Source: Cellulomonas sp. KRMCY2 (GTDB taxonomy: Bacteria; Actinomycetota; Actinomycetes; Actinomycetales; Cellulomonadaceae). Taken from it: a stretch of 64,000 nucleotides of DNA. Position numbers and translations under genes: made by a program. The stretch spans positions 2,294,001-2,358,000 of the forward strand of contig NZ_JAGF01000001.1 of the NCBI RefSeq assembly GCF_000526515.1, read 5' to 3'. Shown here in pieces: positions 32,879 through 42,471 of this stretch; position 1 is the stretch's first letter, and the number at the start of each line of letters is the position of its first letter. The notes below the pieces were generated by a model, which was not told the DNA's origin, ran no database searches, and worked only from the letters and a program-made list of their open reading frames with translations.

Positions 32879-34259
32879 CCTGGGAGATCGGCTCGAACAC
32901 CAGCCCAGGACGGCCCGGGAGTGCGACGGGTGGCGGGCTCGCGGGAGGGGCCTGTGCCGGGTGTCGATGCACGATGTCGAACTCCGCGTGGATCGCCTCC
33001 ACGACAGCATCGGGCGCCCGGACGAGCGCCCCTCGGAGCCGATCCTGGACGAGTTCGGCATCGTCGCTGACAAGGCCGCGCGGTAAGTCGCGAGCGTTCA
33101 GACGGAGAGCACCAGATCGCGCGAGGTCGGCGAACGCCGCGGCGCTGTGCTCGCCGATGTCGGTCATGGTCGCGACGGCACCGTTGAGGCTCGCGCCGAT
33201 GCGCCGCGATGCCGGGTCCGCGAGTGTCGCGCTGCTCGCGCGGGCCGTGAGCGGTGCGAGGGCGGGCAGCAGGCGGCTGAGGGCGACGAGGTCGTCGCGG
33301 ACGGTCTCGTGTGGCGGGGCGAGAGTGACGAAGTGGGAGAGTTCGCGGTGCAGCCACTGCCAAGCCCGGCCCCGCAAGATGAGCGCCCCAGCGCCGCGTG
33401 CGCCAGGACTTGGATCCAGCGCCGTTGTGGGCTGGGCGCCGTGGAAGGCCGCGGCGTGGGCGTGGACGGCGATGCCGATCGTGGTGACGTCTCGCAGGGT
33501 CGCAAGGGTGTCGCCGGCCTCGGCGGCCATGTCGAAGGTGGCTTGGCGGAGGCGGTGCATGCGGTCGCCGAGCTCGGTTGCGGGGTCGTCGGTGCGGATC
33601 GGTGTCCAGGTCTGAGGCAGTGCCTCGAGTCGGGTCCGGGCGCTCGGGTCGAGGCCGTCGTCGGTGGTGCTCAGGTCTCGGGCGAGGTCAGCGAGGTAGC
33701 CGAGGCCGGGCAGGTGTCTGATGACGACGGTCTTGCTCACGTCGGCCTGGAGCGCGCGCAAGGCAAGGGGTTCCTCGGCGCTGAGGATCGTGGCGGCGAG
33801 GTGGCCGAGGTCGACCAGGCCGGCGTCAAAGGCACGGGTGTTGGTGGCGGCGGCGTCGGGGGTGCGCGGGCGTCCGTCGGGATGGAAGTGGGTGGCGACC
33901 AGGTCGGAGGCGGCGCGCAGCTGCAGGGCGGCTCGGAGCCAGGGAGTCGTTGCAGGGGTGAGCTGTGAGGGGTGGGGGCGCGCCTGGCCGACGAGGGCTT
34001 CGATGCAGGCCGCCAGTGCGATCGCGGCGCGTTCGTTCGGAGGTAGGCCGTCGCGGTGGGAGGTGAAGCCGATGCGGTGGATCTGCGCCGGCCACAGCAG
34101 GCGGCGGGTGTGGGAGGCGACCGCGTCGAGGACCGCGTGGAAGTCGCCGATCACGTCCAGCGCATCATCGGCGGACCAGAACGTGTCGGTGCGCAGCTGG
34201 CCAGCGCCGATCCGGATCTGCTCGGCGGCGCCGCCAAGGAGGTCGGCGTAGGTGGTCAT
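32862..34259 (-). CDS. Unknown helical protein of the mobilisation module
   Basis: The protein has 465 residues and is almost entirely predicted alpha-helical and alanine-rich, with no catalytic motif or membrane span. Representative stretches are ADLLGGAAEQIRIGAGQLRT, HPSQLTPATTPWLRAALQL and DLVALSRLLPALAPLTARAS. The C-terminus is proline-rich. Its start codon overlaps the stop of the preceding 141-residue gene (ATGA-type), so the pair is translationally coupled. Genes of this kind lie beside MobF relaxases in actinobacterial integrative elements. The function is unknown. Confidence 0.65.
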   Translation of the reverse strand: MTTYADLLGGAAEQIRIGAGQLRTDTFWSADDALDVIGDFHAVLDAVASHTRRLLWPAQIHRIGFTSHRDGLPPNERAAIALAACIEALVGQARPHPSQLTPATTPWLRAALQLRAASDLVATHFHPDGRPRTPDAAATNTRAFDAGLVDLGHLAATILSAEEPLALRALQADVSKTVVIRHLPGLGYLADLARDLSTTDDGLDPSARTRLEALPQTWTPIRTDDPATELGDRMHRLRQATFDMAAEAGDTLATLRDVTTIGIAVHAHAAAFHGAQPTTALDPSPGARGAGALILRGRAWQWLHRELSHFVTLAPPHETVRDDLVALSRLLPALAPLTARASSATLADPASRRIGASLNGAVATMTDIGEHSAAAFADLARSGALRLNARDLPRGLVSDDAELVQDRLRGALVRAPDAVVEAIHAEFDIVHRHPAQAPPASPPPVALPGRPGLVFEPISQVSARR

Positions 34260-34681
34260 GCCCAGCGCCCTGTGACCTTGGCCCGTCCGGTGATCAGGCG
34301 GGCCATGACCCGCGACAGGGCGGCCTGGTCGGACAGGTTGAGCTCGACCTCCGCCAGCGCGGCCGCCCGGTCAAGGGCGGCGGCCGCGAGCTGGTCCAGG
34401 ATCGCCCGTGCCTCAACGGCGTCGTCGACGTCGCGCACGTGCCCGAGCCGCACGGCCGCGGCGGTGGCCCGCAGGTTGGGGCGTGCCCACTCCAGCTCGT
34501 CCTGGGCGTCGCGGAAGTCCATCGCCGCGTAGGAGATCGACACCCCGACCCCCAGGGGCACGCTCATCGCCAGGTTCAGGGCACCGAACCCGGCGGCGTA
34601 GGTCAGCGACCAGATGCCCTCCCACCCGGTGGTCGCTTCGGAGATCAGCGTCTGCGCCGATTGTGTCCACGTCGTGCTCAT
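34256..34681 (-). CDS. Unknown small membrane protein, coupled to the 465-residue gene
   Basis: The protein has 141 residues. It begins MSTTWTQSAQTLISEATTGW; a hydrophobic segment follows (about residues 26-50, LTYAAGFGALNLAMSVPLGVG) that could span the membrane. The remaining 90 residues are two or three charged helices (DAQDELEWARPNLRATAAAV, ARAILDQLAAAALDRAAAL). No family is recognised. The overlap of start and stop codons with the downstream gene argues that the two products work together, perhaps as a membrane-associated complex. It belongs to the minus-strand block facing away from the relaxase. Confidence 0.6.
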   Translation of the reverse strand: MSTTWTQSAQTLISEATTGWEGIWSLTYAAGFGALNLAMSVPLGVGVSISYAAMDFRDAQDELEWARPNLRATAAAVRLGHVRDVDDAVEARAILDQLAAAALDRAAALAEVELNLSDQAALSRVMARLITGRAKVTGRWA

Positions 34682-34772
34682 CGCCTTCGCCTTCCCTCAC
34701 GTGCCCGACGGCGTCGGGGTCTCTTGACTGCAGGTGTGCGGATCGAGGCGAGAAGATCGCAGCCATCCCTGG

Positions 34773-35201
34773 TCACGTCGGCCAGGCCACGACAGGACCG
34801 GGACGGGTCAGGTGTCCGAGGCCGTCCGGGCCCACGACGACGTCGGCGTGTTCGTGCGACCCCGCGGCGTGCGCGAGGGCGGCCAGGACCAGGTGCAGGT
34901 TCGCCCGGTCGAGCCCCGTCACGACGTCGACGACGTCGACTGGTGTCTCGTCGAGCAGGGCGGCGACCATCGCGAGGACCCGGCGTTCCCCGCCGGACAG
35001 GGCGCCGACGCCGTCGCTCAGGGCGCCGGCGTCAACCCACACCCGCCCGTCGGGCTCGGTAACGATCCACGACCTCGACGGGCGCGCGAACCGTCCGTCG
35101 AACGCACGGAGCATCAGCTCGGCGCCGGCCGCCATCGGCAGTGAGCCTCGCGCCCAGTCGCGCAGCCCTGCCGCGATCTCGTCCAGCTGCATCGCGCTCA
35201 T
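34773..35201 (-). CDS. Unknown small protein divergent from the relaxase
   Basis: The protein has 142 residues. The ATG at 35201 has AGGAGG upstream. Conserved-looking stretches are MQLDEIAAGLRDWARGSLPM, ELMLRAFDGRFARPSRSWI and GGERRVLAMVAALLDETPV. I recall similar short proteins next to MobF relaxases in actinobacterial plasmids and integrative elements, but have no function for them. An alternative start at MQLDEI would remove four residues. The 92 bases downstream, before the 141-residue gene, hold no hairpin that I can see, so all three minus-strand genes may be one operon. Confidence 0.6.
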   Translation of the reverse strand: MSAMQLDEIAAGLRDWARGSLPMAAGAELMLRAFDGRFARPSRSWIVTEPDGRVWVDAGALSDGVGALSGGERRVLAMVAALLDETPVDVVDVVTGLDRANLHLVLAALAHAAGSHEHADVVVGPDGLGHLTRPGPVVAWPT

Positions 35202-35379
35202 CACGAACCTCCTGCGATCGGTCCCCAGCGGGCCGACGCAGCGTCGACCCGTTCTTCGAGGCTCGTCACGCTCAGCTCTCAGGTGGCGATCGGGCGGCCG
35301 AGCCTGTGGATGACGGGTCCTCGAGGGCAGGGGTGCGCGACCGGGCACGAAGATCGCGCGGCGGAGGGCAGTAGGAGCC

Positions 35380-35520
35380 ATGACACTTCTGGCATTCCAG
35401 GTTCGAGTGGGCATTATCGCGATCCGCGATGGCGCATCTTCTTGCCTGGATCCGCACACCTGTAGGCATGAGGACGACAACCACGCCGCCGCGGACATGG
35501 CCCGCTGGCCTCCTCCGTGA
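35380..35520 (+). CDS. Possible small Cys/His-rich protein upstream of the relaxase
   Basis: A 46-residue frame starts at ATG after GTAGGAGCC. The second half, CLDPHTCRHEDDNHAAADMA, clusters two Cys and four His/Asp groups like a zinc-binding site, and has strong GC-third codon use, while the first half (MTLLAFQVRVGIIAIRD) is weaker. An inverted repeat ATCGCG-ATC-CGCGAT (35416-35430) lies inside the frame. It could instead be non-coding DNA of a transfer origin; the position just before the relaxase suits either. Confidence 0.4.
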   Translation: MTLLAFQVRVGIIAIRDGASSCLDPHTCRHEDDNHAAADMARWPPP

Positions 35521-35571
35521 GCCGGGCCAAGGTTGCGCGCCGGCGAACACGGGCGGTGGCCGACCGTGGTG

Positions 35572-38500
35572 ATGACGATGCACCGGCTGACGGCCGGCGC
35601 CGGCTACCAGTACCTGCTCAAGCACACCGCGTCGGGCGACTGCGACCGGTCAGCAAAGGCCGACCTGACCGCCTACTACACGTCGTCAGGCAACCCTGCG
35701 GGCCGCTGGTACGGCCGGGGACTGGCCGCCCTCGACGCGGACGGGCTATCGGCTGGGTCGCAGGTCAGCGAGCCGCAGATGGCGTACCTGTTCGGCGAGG
35801 GCAAGGACCCCACCACCGGTGCCGCGCTGGGTCGCCCCTATCGGAACCACACGCCGGCGGCGGAGCGCATCGCCAAGCAGGTCGCCGCACTCCCGCAGGA
35901 CATGGCCGGCGAGGCCCGCGCCGCCGCGATCGCCACGATCACCCGCGTCGACCTGGCCAAGCGCACCCCGAGCGCCGTTGCCGGGTTCGACCTGACGTTC
36001 ACCCCGACGAAGTCCGTGTCGACACTTTGGGCGGTGTCCGACGAGGCCACCCAGGCCGCGGTCCTGGCCGCGCACCGGGCCGCCGTTGAGCAAGCACTGG
36101 CCTTCCTGGAGGACACCGCGGCGTTCACGCGCACCGGAACCGACGGCTGCCAGCAGCACAAGGTCGATGGCCTGATCGCAGCTGGCTTCGACCACTGGGA
36201 TTCGCGCGCCGGGGACCCGAACCTGCACACCCACCTCGTCATCGCCAACAAGGTCCACGGCCCGCACGGGGCGTGGCTGTCGGTGGACTCCCGTTCTCTG
36301 CACCACGCGGTCGTCATGGTTTCGGAGGTCTATGACGACCTGCTCGCCGACGAGCTCGCACGCCGCCTGCCGGTGCAGTTCGGGTGGCGTCATCGCGGCC
36401 CGCGCCGGACGCCGGGGTTCGAGCTGGACGGGGTCGATGACGCGCTGATGACGGAGTTCTCCACCCGCACCACCCAGATCGATGAGGCGATGACGGGCGT
36501 GCTGGGGGCGTTCTACGCGACCCACGGGCGCGGCCCGAACCGCATCGAGGTCTCCCGCCTGCGCCAGCAGGTCACCCGTGCCACCCGCCCGGACAAGCAC
36601 GTCACCCCACTGGGCGACCTGATGACGGTGTGGAAGGCCAGGGCCACCCGCCGCACCGGCAAGACCCCCGCCGAGCTGACCGCCGCGGTCATGCGCCTGT
36701 CCCACGCCGTCCCGCAGCGCGCTGCTCACATCCCGGCGCCTGTCGTCGACCGGTTGGCCGAGCACACCATCGGGCAGGTGATGACGCGCCGGTCGACCTG
36801 GACCCGCTGGAACGTCATGGCCGAGGCCGCACGGTCCACCCGGGCGATGCGCATGGCCACCCCCACCGACCGCACCGCCCTGCTCGAGCGCGTCACTGAC
36901 GCGACCCTGGCCTCGTGCGTGAGCCTGCAGGCACCCGACCCGCTGATCGTCGCCGCCGCCTACACCCGGCCCGACGGCGCCTCCCAGTTCACCCGGACCA
37001 GTGAGGACCGGTACACCCACCACCAGGTGCTCGACGCCGAGGCCCGACTCCTCGACGCGGCCACCCTGGACGCCGCGGCGCCGACGGCACCCGCGTGGCT
37101 GGCCAAGGCCGTCACCTCCCGGCCGATCGACCGCACCGACGGGCGCACCGTCACCCTCGCGCCCGACCAGGCCGACGCCGTCGAACATGTCGTCGCCTCA
37201 GCCGCCCGGGTCGAGGTCCTCGTCGGGCCGGCTGGGACGGGCAAGACCACGACGCTCGCCGCGCTCAAGGCGGTGTGGGAGCAGGCCTACGGGCGCGGCA
37301 CGGTCGTCGGCCTCGCACCCTCAGCAACCGCAGCCGCCGAGCTCGGCCAGGCCCTGGGGATCGGGTGCGAGAACACCGCCAAGTGGCTGCACGAGTCCGT
37401 CGGCTCGGGCGCACAACGCCGCACGAACCTGCTGGCGCACCTGCACGCCGAACGCTCCACCGCGCTCGGCATCGACCAGCGGACCCGGCTGCGCACCATC
37501 GACACCGCGGTCAACACCCTGGCCGCCCAAGGTGACCGCTACCGGCTGAGCCGCGACCAGCTCCTGATCATCGACGAAGCCTCCCTGGCCGGGACCTTCA
37601 CCCTCGACGCCCTGACGGCACAGGCGGCCGCGGCGGGGGCGAAGGTGCTGCTCGTCGGGGACCACAAGCAGCTCTCCGCGGTCGACGCCGGCGGTGCGTT
37701 CCACCTGCTCGCCGAACGCGGACGACCCGCGACACTCACGTCGCTGTGGCGGTTCAGCCAGCCGTGGGAGGCCGCCGCCACACGGCGCCTCCGCCGGGGC
37801 GACCCCGGCGTCATCGACGCCTACGCCGAGCACGACCGCATCAGCGCCGGCGCCGCGGAGGTCATGTGCGAGGACGCCTACGCCGCCTGGCAGACCGACA
37901 CCGAAGCCGGCGTTCCCGCGATCCTCATCGCCGCGGACTCCCACACCGTCGCGGTCCTGAACACCCGCGCCCACAACGACCGCGTCGCCGACGGCCTCGT
38001 CGCACCGGAAGGGCTGACCAAGGCCGACGGGACGACCATCAGCGTCGGCGACCGCGTCCTGACCCGCTCGAACAACCGGCGCCTTCGCGCCCCGAACGGA
38101 CACGTCCGCAACGGCGACCTGTGGCAGGTCGCCGCCATCGCCCCCGACGGCGCCATCACCGTCACCCCGGTCACCCGCCCCGGCTCCGCAATGCCCGCGA
38201 CCGGGGGAGAAGCGACCCTCCCGGCCGGGTACGTCGCCGAGCACGTCGACCTGGGCTACGCCACCACAACCCACCGCGCCCAGGGCATCACCGTCGACCG
38301 CGCCCATGTCCTGGCCGCACCCGGCATGGTCCGCGAGAACCTCTACGTCGGCATGAGCCGCGGCCGTCACGACAACCACGTCTACATTGCCCTCGACGAA
38401 GTCGACCCCACCTGCGACTACCTGCCCGATCGCCAACACATCCCCGACGGACACGACGCCCTCGCCGCGATCCTGGCCACCTCCGGCGCCGAGCTGTCCG

Positions 38501-39156
38501 CCACCGAGACCATCGCCGCCTCCCAGGACCAGGTCGCCTCCCTCAGACGCCTCGAGCCCATCCACCAAACTCTGATCGCCGACGCCGCCGGCCACCGCTG
38601 GGACAGCACCTTCCCCACCCTCGGACTGACCGCCGGGCAGTGCGAGCAGATTGCCACCTCACCCGCCCGGGGCCCCCTCATCACCGCACTTGAACGCGGC
38701 CGTACGCTCGGCCACCCGATGCCCCAGGTCCTGGTGGGGCTCATCGCCGCCCGGCCCATCGACGACACCGCTTCCGCCCACGTCGTCGCCGCCCTTCTGC
38801 ACCACCGTGTCAATGACTGGCTGCACACCCAGGTCGACGACCCCACCCGCATCCGTGTAGTTCCCGACGCAGCAGGCATGCCCGACGACGTCGCCGAGCT
38901 CCTCCACCAGGTTGACGAGCTCATCGCGGCACGCATCGACGCCCTGACCGACCAGGCGATTGGCGCCGAACCGGAGTGGCTTGTCGCCCTCGGACCGGCG
39001 CCTGCGGACCCGAGTGCTCGATTGGCGTGGCGCGCCGCGATCGGCGCCAACGTCGCCCGCGACGACGCGATGAGCAGGCCAACACCGGTCAGCGCGCCCC
39101 GGTCAACAACCCCGCGAGTCCCGACACCTGCCTCCGAACGGAGCGTGACCCGATGA
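35572..39156 (+). CDS. MobF-family (TrwC/TraI) conjugative relaxase-helicase
   Basis: The protein has about 1194 residues. It opens with MTMHRLTAGAGYQYLLKHTA, whose tyrosine is in the place of the MobF nicking residue. The metal site is in HWDSRAGDPNLHTHL near 208-222 (the three-histidine motif). A RecD2/TraI-type helicase follows, with LVGPAGTGKTTTLAAL near 551, LLIIDEASLAG near 663, GDHKQLSAVDAGGAF and a late TTHRAQGITVDRAHVL motif. Role: nicks one strand at the transfer origin, stays bound and unwinds the DNA for transfer. Starts are possible at four neighbouring codons (35566-35578). No coupling protein or type IV secretion gene is in the window, so the element is probably mobilisable rather than self-transmissible. 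The next gene overlaps its stop. Confidence 0.9.
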   Translation: MTMHRLTAGAGYQYLLKHTASGDCDRSAKADLTAYYTSSGNPAGRWYGRGLAALDADGLSAGSQVSEPQMAYLFGEGKDPTTGAALGRPYRNHTPAAERIAKQVAALPQDMAGEARAAAIATITRVDLAKRTPSAVAGFDLTFTPTKSVSTLWAVSDEATQAAVLAAHRAAVEQALAFLEDTAAFTRTGTDGCQQHKVDGLIAAGFDHWDSRAGDPNLHTHLVIANKVHGPHGAWLSVDSRSLHHAVVMVSEVYDDLLADELARRLPVQFGWRHRGPRRTPGFELDGVDDALMTEFSTRTTQIDEAMTGVLGAFYATHGRGPNRIEVSRLRQQVTRATRPDKHVTPLGDLMTVWKARATRRTGKTPAELTAAVMRLSHAVPQRAAHIPAPVVDRLAEHTIGQVMTRRSTWTRWNVMAEAARSTRAMRMATPTDRTALLERVTDATLASCVSLQAPDPLIVAAAYTRPDGASQFTRTSEDRYTHHQVLDAEARLLDAATLDAAAPTAPAWLAKAVTSRPIDRTDGRTVTLAPDQADAVEHVVASAARVEVLVGPAGTGKTTTLAALKAVWEQAYGRGTVVGLAPSATAAAELGQALGIGCENTAKWLHESVGSGAQRRTNLLAHLHAERSTALGIDQRTRLRTIDTAVNTLAAQGDRYRLSRDQLLIIDEASLAGTFTLDALTAQAAAAGAKVLLVGDHKQLSAVDAGGAFHLLAERGRPATLTSLWRFSQPWEAAATRRLRRGDPGVIDAYAEHDRISAGAAEVMCEDAYAAWQTDTEAGVPAILIAADSHTVAVLNTRAHNDRVADGLVAPEGLTKADGTTISVGDRVLTRSNNRRLRAPNGHVRNGDLWQVAAIAPDGAITVTPVTRPGSAMPATGGEATLPAGYVAEHVDLGYATTTHRAQGITVDRAHVLAAPGMVRENLYVGMSRGRHDNHVYIALDEVDPTCDYLPDRQHIPDGHDALAAILATSGAELSATETIAASQDQVASLRRLEPIHQTLIADAAGHRWDSTFPTLGLTAGQCEQIATSPARGPLITALERGRTLGHPMPQVLVGLIAARPIDDTASAHVVAALLHHRVNDWLHTQVDDPTRIRVVPDAAGMPDDVAELLHQVDELIAARIDALTDQAIGAEPEWLVALGPAPADPSARLAWRAAIGANVARDDAMSRPTPVSAPRSTTPRVPTPASERSVTR

Positions 39157-39542
39157 CCAGGACCAGACCGAACGCCGCCCCCGACGGGTTCTTCCCCGAG
39201 CCGGTCCTGCACCAGCCCAGCGGCCCACCAATGCCGATCATGTGGGCCGCACACACCACCGACGAGCAGCGGCACTTTCTTGACGAGCTTGACCTGTGGG
39301 TCACCTGGCTCGTCGACCACTACCAACTCGACCGCCGCTATGTCCCCGAATGCTGGACCAAGCACTGGCAGCTCATCGAAGAACTCTCAGCCCTCCACCT
39401 CGCATGGGAAGCCGCCTACGCCACCACCTCGCACGCGGACGCACCGCTAACCTGGCACGAGCGACTCGGGCTCGCCCGGCCCCGGCTGGCCGAGTGGGCC
39501 GCGCGAAGCGGATGTCGCGCTGGGGAACACCGCGTTCAGTGA
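39153..39542 (+). CDS. DUF4913 protein
   Basis: The protein has 129 residues; its ATG overlaps the relaxase TGA, so it is translationally coupled. The DUF4913 core is clear: FLDELDLWVTWLVDHYQLD, then PECWTKHWQLIEELSALHLA and WHERLGLARPRLAEWA. DUF4913 proteins accompany actinobacterial conjugation and plasmid genes; their role is unknown, but the coupling points to the mobilisation machinery. It is followed, after 11 bases, by the convergent RloC-like gene. Confidence 0.8.
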   Translation: MTRTRPNAAPDGFFPEPVLHQPSGPPMPIMWAAHTTDEQRHFLDELDLWVTWLVDHYQLDRRYVPECWTKHWQLIEELSALHLAWEAAYATTSHADAPLTWHERLGLARPRLAEWAARSGCRAGEHRVQ

Positions 39543-39553
39543 ACGCTGGATGC

Positions 39554-42289
39554 CTAGATGGGGTACTGACCCCTGACACTTTTCTGACGCGCTTTCACCT
39601 TCTGGATCCACTCGCGTAGCGCGTCAACGCGGCTGCGGAGTTCGTCGGGCGTTGGGCTGTCCCTCTCGCTTCCGTCCGGTGTGGAGTGAACGAAGAACGA
39701 CTCCACGTTCATGCCAACTGCCACGGAAGCAACCTCCTCCGCGGTAATGCCGATGAGTCCTGAGATCCTGTTCTCCGTAGTAATCGACTTTCGATTGCGG
39801 CGGACAATCTTGCACAGCAGAAGATCCTCGACGGCACTCTCCCACGAACCGCGCAGGTGACGTGCGAAGTTCTCGATGCTCCTTTCGTAGAGGTCGACCT
39901 CACCCGCGTCCCAGTGCGCCTGGCTGGCAGCGATGAGCTTGCCCAGATGCTTGACGCGCTCTTCAAGGACATTGGTGGCAGTCACGAAGGTTTCGACCTT
40001 GATGCCGGAGAAGCCCGAGTTGCGGTCCCTGGCCACCTCGATCACGGAGAGGGGAACCGGATCATGCGGATCGATTCCCTCGCTGATCTGGGCTGCGGGA
40101 TCATCCTCAACGGCCGACTGAATCTCGCTGAGGAACGCCGTGCTGTGAGTGAAGACGATGACCTGCCGGGAGCGTGCCTCTCGCACAAGCCTCTCGGCGG
40201 CCTTTCTCTGGAAGCGGTGATCGAGCGATGTCATCGGATCGTCCAGCACGATGGCGGAAGCCTCCCCGCTGCCTCGAAGATCCGCGAAGAATGCGGCCAG
40301 GCTCATGACGCGCAGCTCGCCCTCGCTGAGCACGTTATCGGCTGGTATTGATGTACGTTTGGCTTGTCGCAGAACGATTCCTGTCCGGCGCGTACCCTTC
40401 TGGGTTGTCAGCGGAGCCATGGAGGCGCAAATGTCGAATCCACCGAGCAATGCGGCCTCGCCGCTGAACGCTTCGCAGATCGCGGTGACGTACGTCTCCG
40501 AGATCGTCCCGGACTTGCGGCTCACCGGTTGTGTATTGGATTGCGCGAGCACTTCGTTCAGCGCGTCGGCCTCAATCTTTGCGTCGTGGAGGGCAATCAA
40601 GGCCTCCATATCTCCCTGGAGACTCTTGCGCTCCTGGAGAAGACCAAGGCGTAGGCGCAGCGCGCTGATCTGCTGCGGATCGTCGCTTTGGGCGGAGAGC
40701 GTCTCGATAATCGTGTGCGCGCGGTCAGCCTCGGCCGAGACGTGGGTCTTGAGACGGCTGAGGGGGCCCAGGACGGCACGGAGTACGGCCTCGTCTTCTG
40801 CACTCAGCTCTGGGTCGTGCTCCGTATCGATTCGTTCGCATACGGCAGCGGCCGATGTAAGTGCGGCGGTTGCTGCGCTCACGTCTGCTGCCGCCTCTGG
40901 AGGAAGGACTGCCAGCAGGGCAGGGTCGAGCACGCCATCGAGGCTGCAGGTTGTGAGACTGCGAAGGATGTCCTGGAAGGTCCTCTTGAGGCGCCGCATG
41001 CGCGCCGCCGATGTCTCGGACTCCCGGCTTGCATACCGCTGGAGCCTTTCCGCGGCCGCACCGTCGAGAGGCTGTTGGCACAGGAGGCACAGCGAGCCCT
41101 CCTCCGGAGAGTAGGACTCGCCTCGGTAGGCATGGTTCAGTGCGTAGGCGAGTGCAGCCTCCCACATTGCTTCCCAGTGGGCACCGTGAACACCCTCGAG
41201 CAGTTCCTCCGGCGGTGCGGGCGCGGTGGAAGCATCGCGGAGGGTCTCAGCGTGTGAGGTCGCGGCTTCTGCGAGTTGCGTGATCTGCTCGTTGGAGAAC
41301 GCCTCGGAAGTGGTCGCAACGCGAGCGCTCTGCGAGCGGAACTGCGACTCATGTAGCGTCTCGGCCGCAATGCGGGTCTTGCGGCTGCCGGACTCGAGCA
41401 CCCTAATCTGGTCTGCCAGCGAAGCGAGCTCCTTCTCTTCGGTTGGGCTGAGCAGCGCTAGCACTTGGAGCGCTTCCATCGCGCCTTGCGTGCCGACGGC
41501 ATCCATCTGCGAGCGTAGAGCCACGGCGTTTCGGTGCGCCCCTGGTGGTAGCACGGCCCTCCTGCGGGCAAGTTCGGCTTTTGCCCATCCGGCGATCTCA
41601 TCATAGAAGTCAGCGAGCCTAGCCAGTGCGTCCAGACCCGGGGGGAGGAGTTCCACCTGAGCGCCGTTCCTGTGGAAATGGACCATAGCACCGCGATTAT
41701 CGTAGATTGCAATTCGCGGGAGATTCGGGTCGGCGCTGTCCTTGTCCAAGTCCCAGGTGTGTGTCTGTTCCTCATCGCCGAGAAGGTAGGTGAGGGCTGC
41801 TCGGGGTTGCTCTGCAATGTCACTGAAGACATTCGGGACGATCTCCTCGGGTGCGCGTGAGTGGCAGGCGCGCTTGAGGATTCGCGTGAAGCCGGACTTC
41901 CCTACTCCGTTGCCACCGTAGACGACCGTCAGCCCATCGAGTGCGAACGGAATCGCAGCGTCGGGCTTGAGCCTGTTGACTCCACTGATGTGACGAAGGG
42001 CGCCGAGCCGTACCGGAGGTTCAGATGACGAGCGCACCGGGAGATGCACCAGTTCAAGCGGAATCGCCACCGTGCTGACCGGTACGTCCGCATCAGGTTG
42101 CCCCGGCGGGATGTACCGCGCCGCTTGCCGCCGATCCGCCGCTGCACGGTAGGCGATCCCGGCAACTTCCTCGGTGTCTCGGCGGGACGCGAAGTCCGCC
42201 TGGACGATTCGACGTAGTGCATCCTGCTGCCACGGCACCAGGCTGCTGGTAGACCACGTATGAAGCTGCTCGTAGACCGAGTCCGGCAT
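39554..42289 (-). CDS. RloC/AAA_13-like SMC-type ATPase with zinc hook, putative anticodon-nuclease defence protein
   Basis: The protein has 911 residues from the ATG at 42289. Near residues 125-132, YGGNGVGKS is an ABC-type Walker A loop. Long coiled-coil arms follow, broken near 400 by LCLLCQQP, a CxxC zinc hook like that of Rad50 and RloC. The ABC signature LSEGELRVMSL (about 655) and Walker B AIVLDDPMTSLDH (about 682) complete the head. The C-terminus (SWESAVEDLLLCKIVRRNRK, then HSTPDGSERDSP) resembles the end of AAA_13 / PrrC-RloC proteins, where an Arg-Glu-His anticodon nuclease may sit; I cannot confirm the triad. The known RloC role is phage-sensing tRNA cleavage. GC content is visibly lower than in neighbouring genes, a sign of transfer. 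Confidence 0.75.
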   Translation of the reverse strand: MPDSVYEQLHTWSTSSLVPWQQDALRRIVQADFASRRDTEEVAGIAYRAAADRRQAARYIPPGQPDADVPVSTVAIPLELVHLPVRSSSEPPVRLGALRHISGVNRLKPDAAIPFALDGLTVVYGGNGVGKSGFTRILKRACHSRAPEEIVPNVFSDIAEQPRAALTYLLGDEEQTHTWDLDKDSADPNLPRIAIYDNRGAMVHFHRNGAQVELLPPGLDALARLADFYDEIAGWAKAELARRRAVLPPGAHRNAVALRSQMDAVGTQGAMEALQVLALLSPTEEKELASLADQIRVLESGSRKTRIAAETLHESQFRSQSARVATTSEAFSNEQITQLAEAATSHAETLRDASTAPAPPEELLEGVHGAHWEAMWEAALAYALNHAYRGESYSPEEGSLCLLCQQPLDGAAAERLQRYASRESETSAARMRRLKRTFQDILRSLTTCSLDGVLDPALLAVLPPEAAADVSAATAALTSAAAVCERIDTEHDPELSAEDEAVLRAVLGPLSRLKTHVSAEADRAHTIIETLSAQSDDPQQISALRLRLGLLQERKSLQGDMEALIALHDAKIEADALNEVLAQSNTQPVSRKSGTISETYVTAICEAFSGEAALLGGFDICASMAPLTTQKGTRRTGIVLRQAKRTSIPADNVLSEGELRVMSLAAFFADLRGSGEASAIVLDDPMTSLDHRFQRKAAERLVREARSRQVIVFTHSTAFLSEIQSAVEDDPAAQISEGIDPHDPVPLSVIEVARDRNSGFSGIKVETFVTATNVLEERVKHLGKLIAASQAHWDAGEVDLYERSIENFARHLRGSWESAVEDLLLCKIVRRNRKSITTENRISGLIGITAEEVASVAVGMNVESFFVHSTPDGSERDSPTPDELRSRVDALREWIQKVKARQKSVRGQYPI

Positions 42290-42471
42290 GTTCGTTCCCC
42301 CCCGCCGATCGCGTTGCTCGGACGGTACCGCTGGCACGCCAGCCCCGCGGCCGATTTGGGGGAGGATCACCCGCTCATTTGGCGCATGGATGAGGGCGCG
42401 TCGTCCCTCGTCCGTAGGTGACCCGCGTCTCCGGGGCGTCGTCAACGGGGCGCCATGGCCGGAGTTCATCC

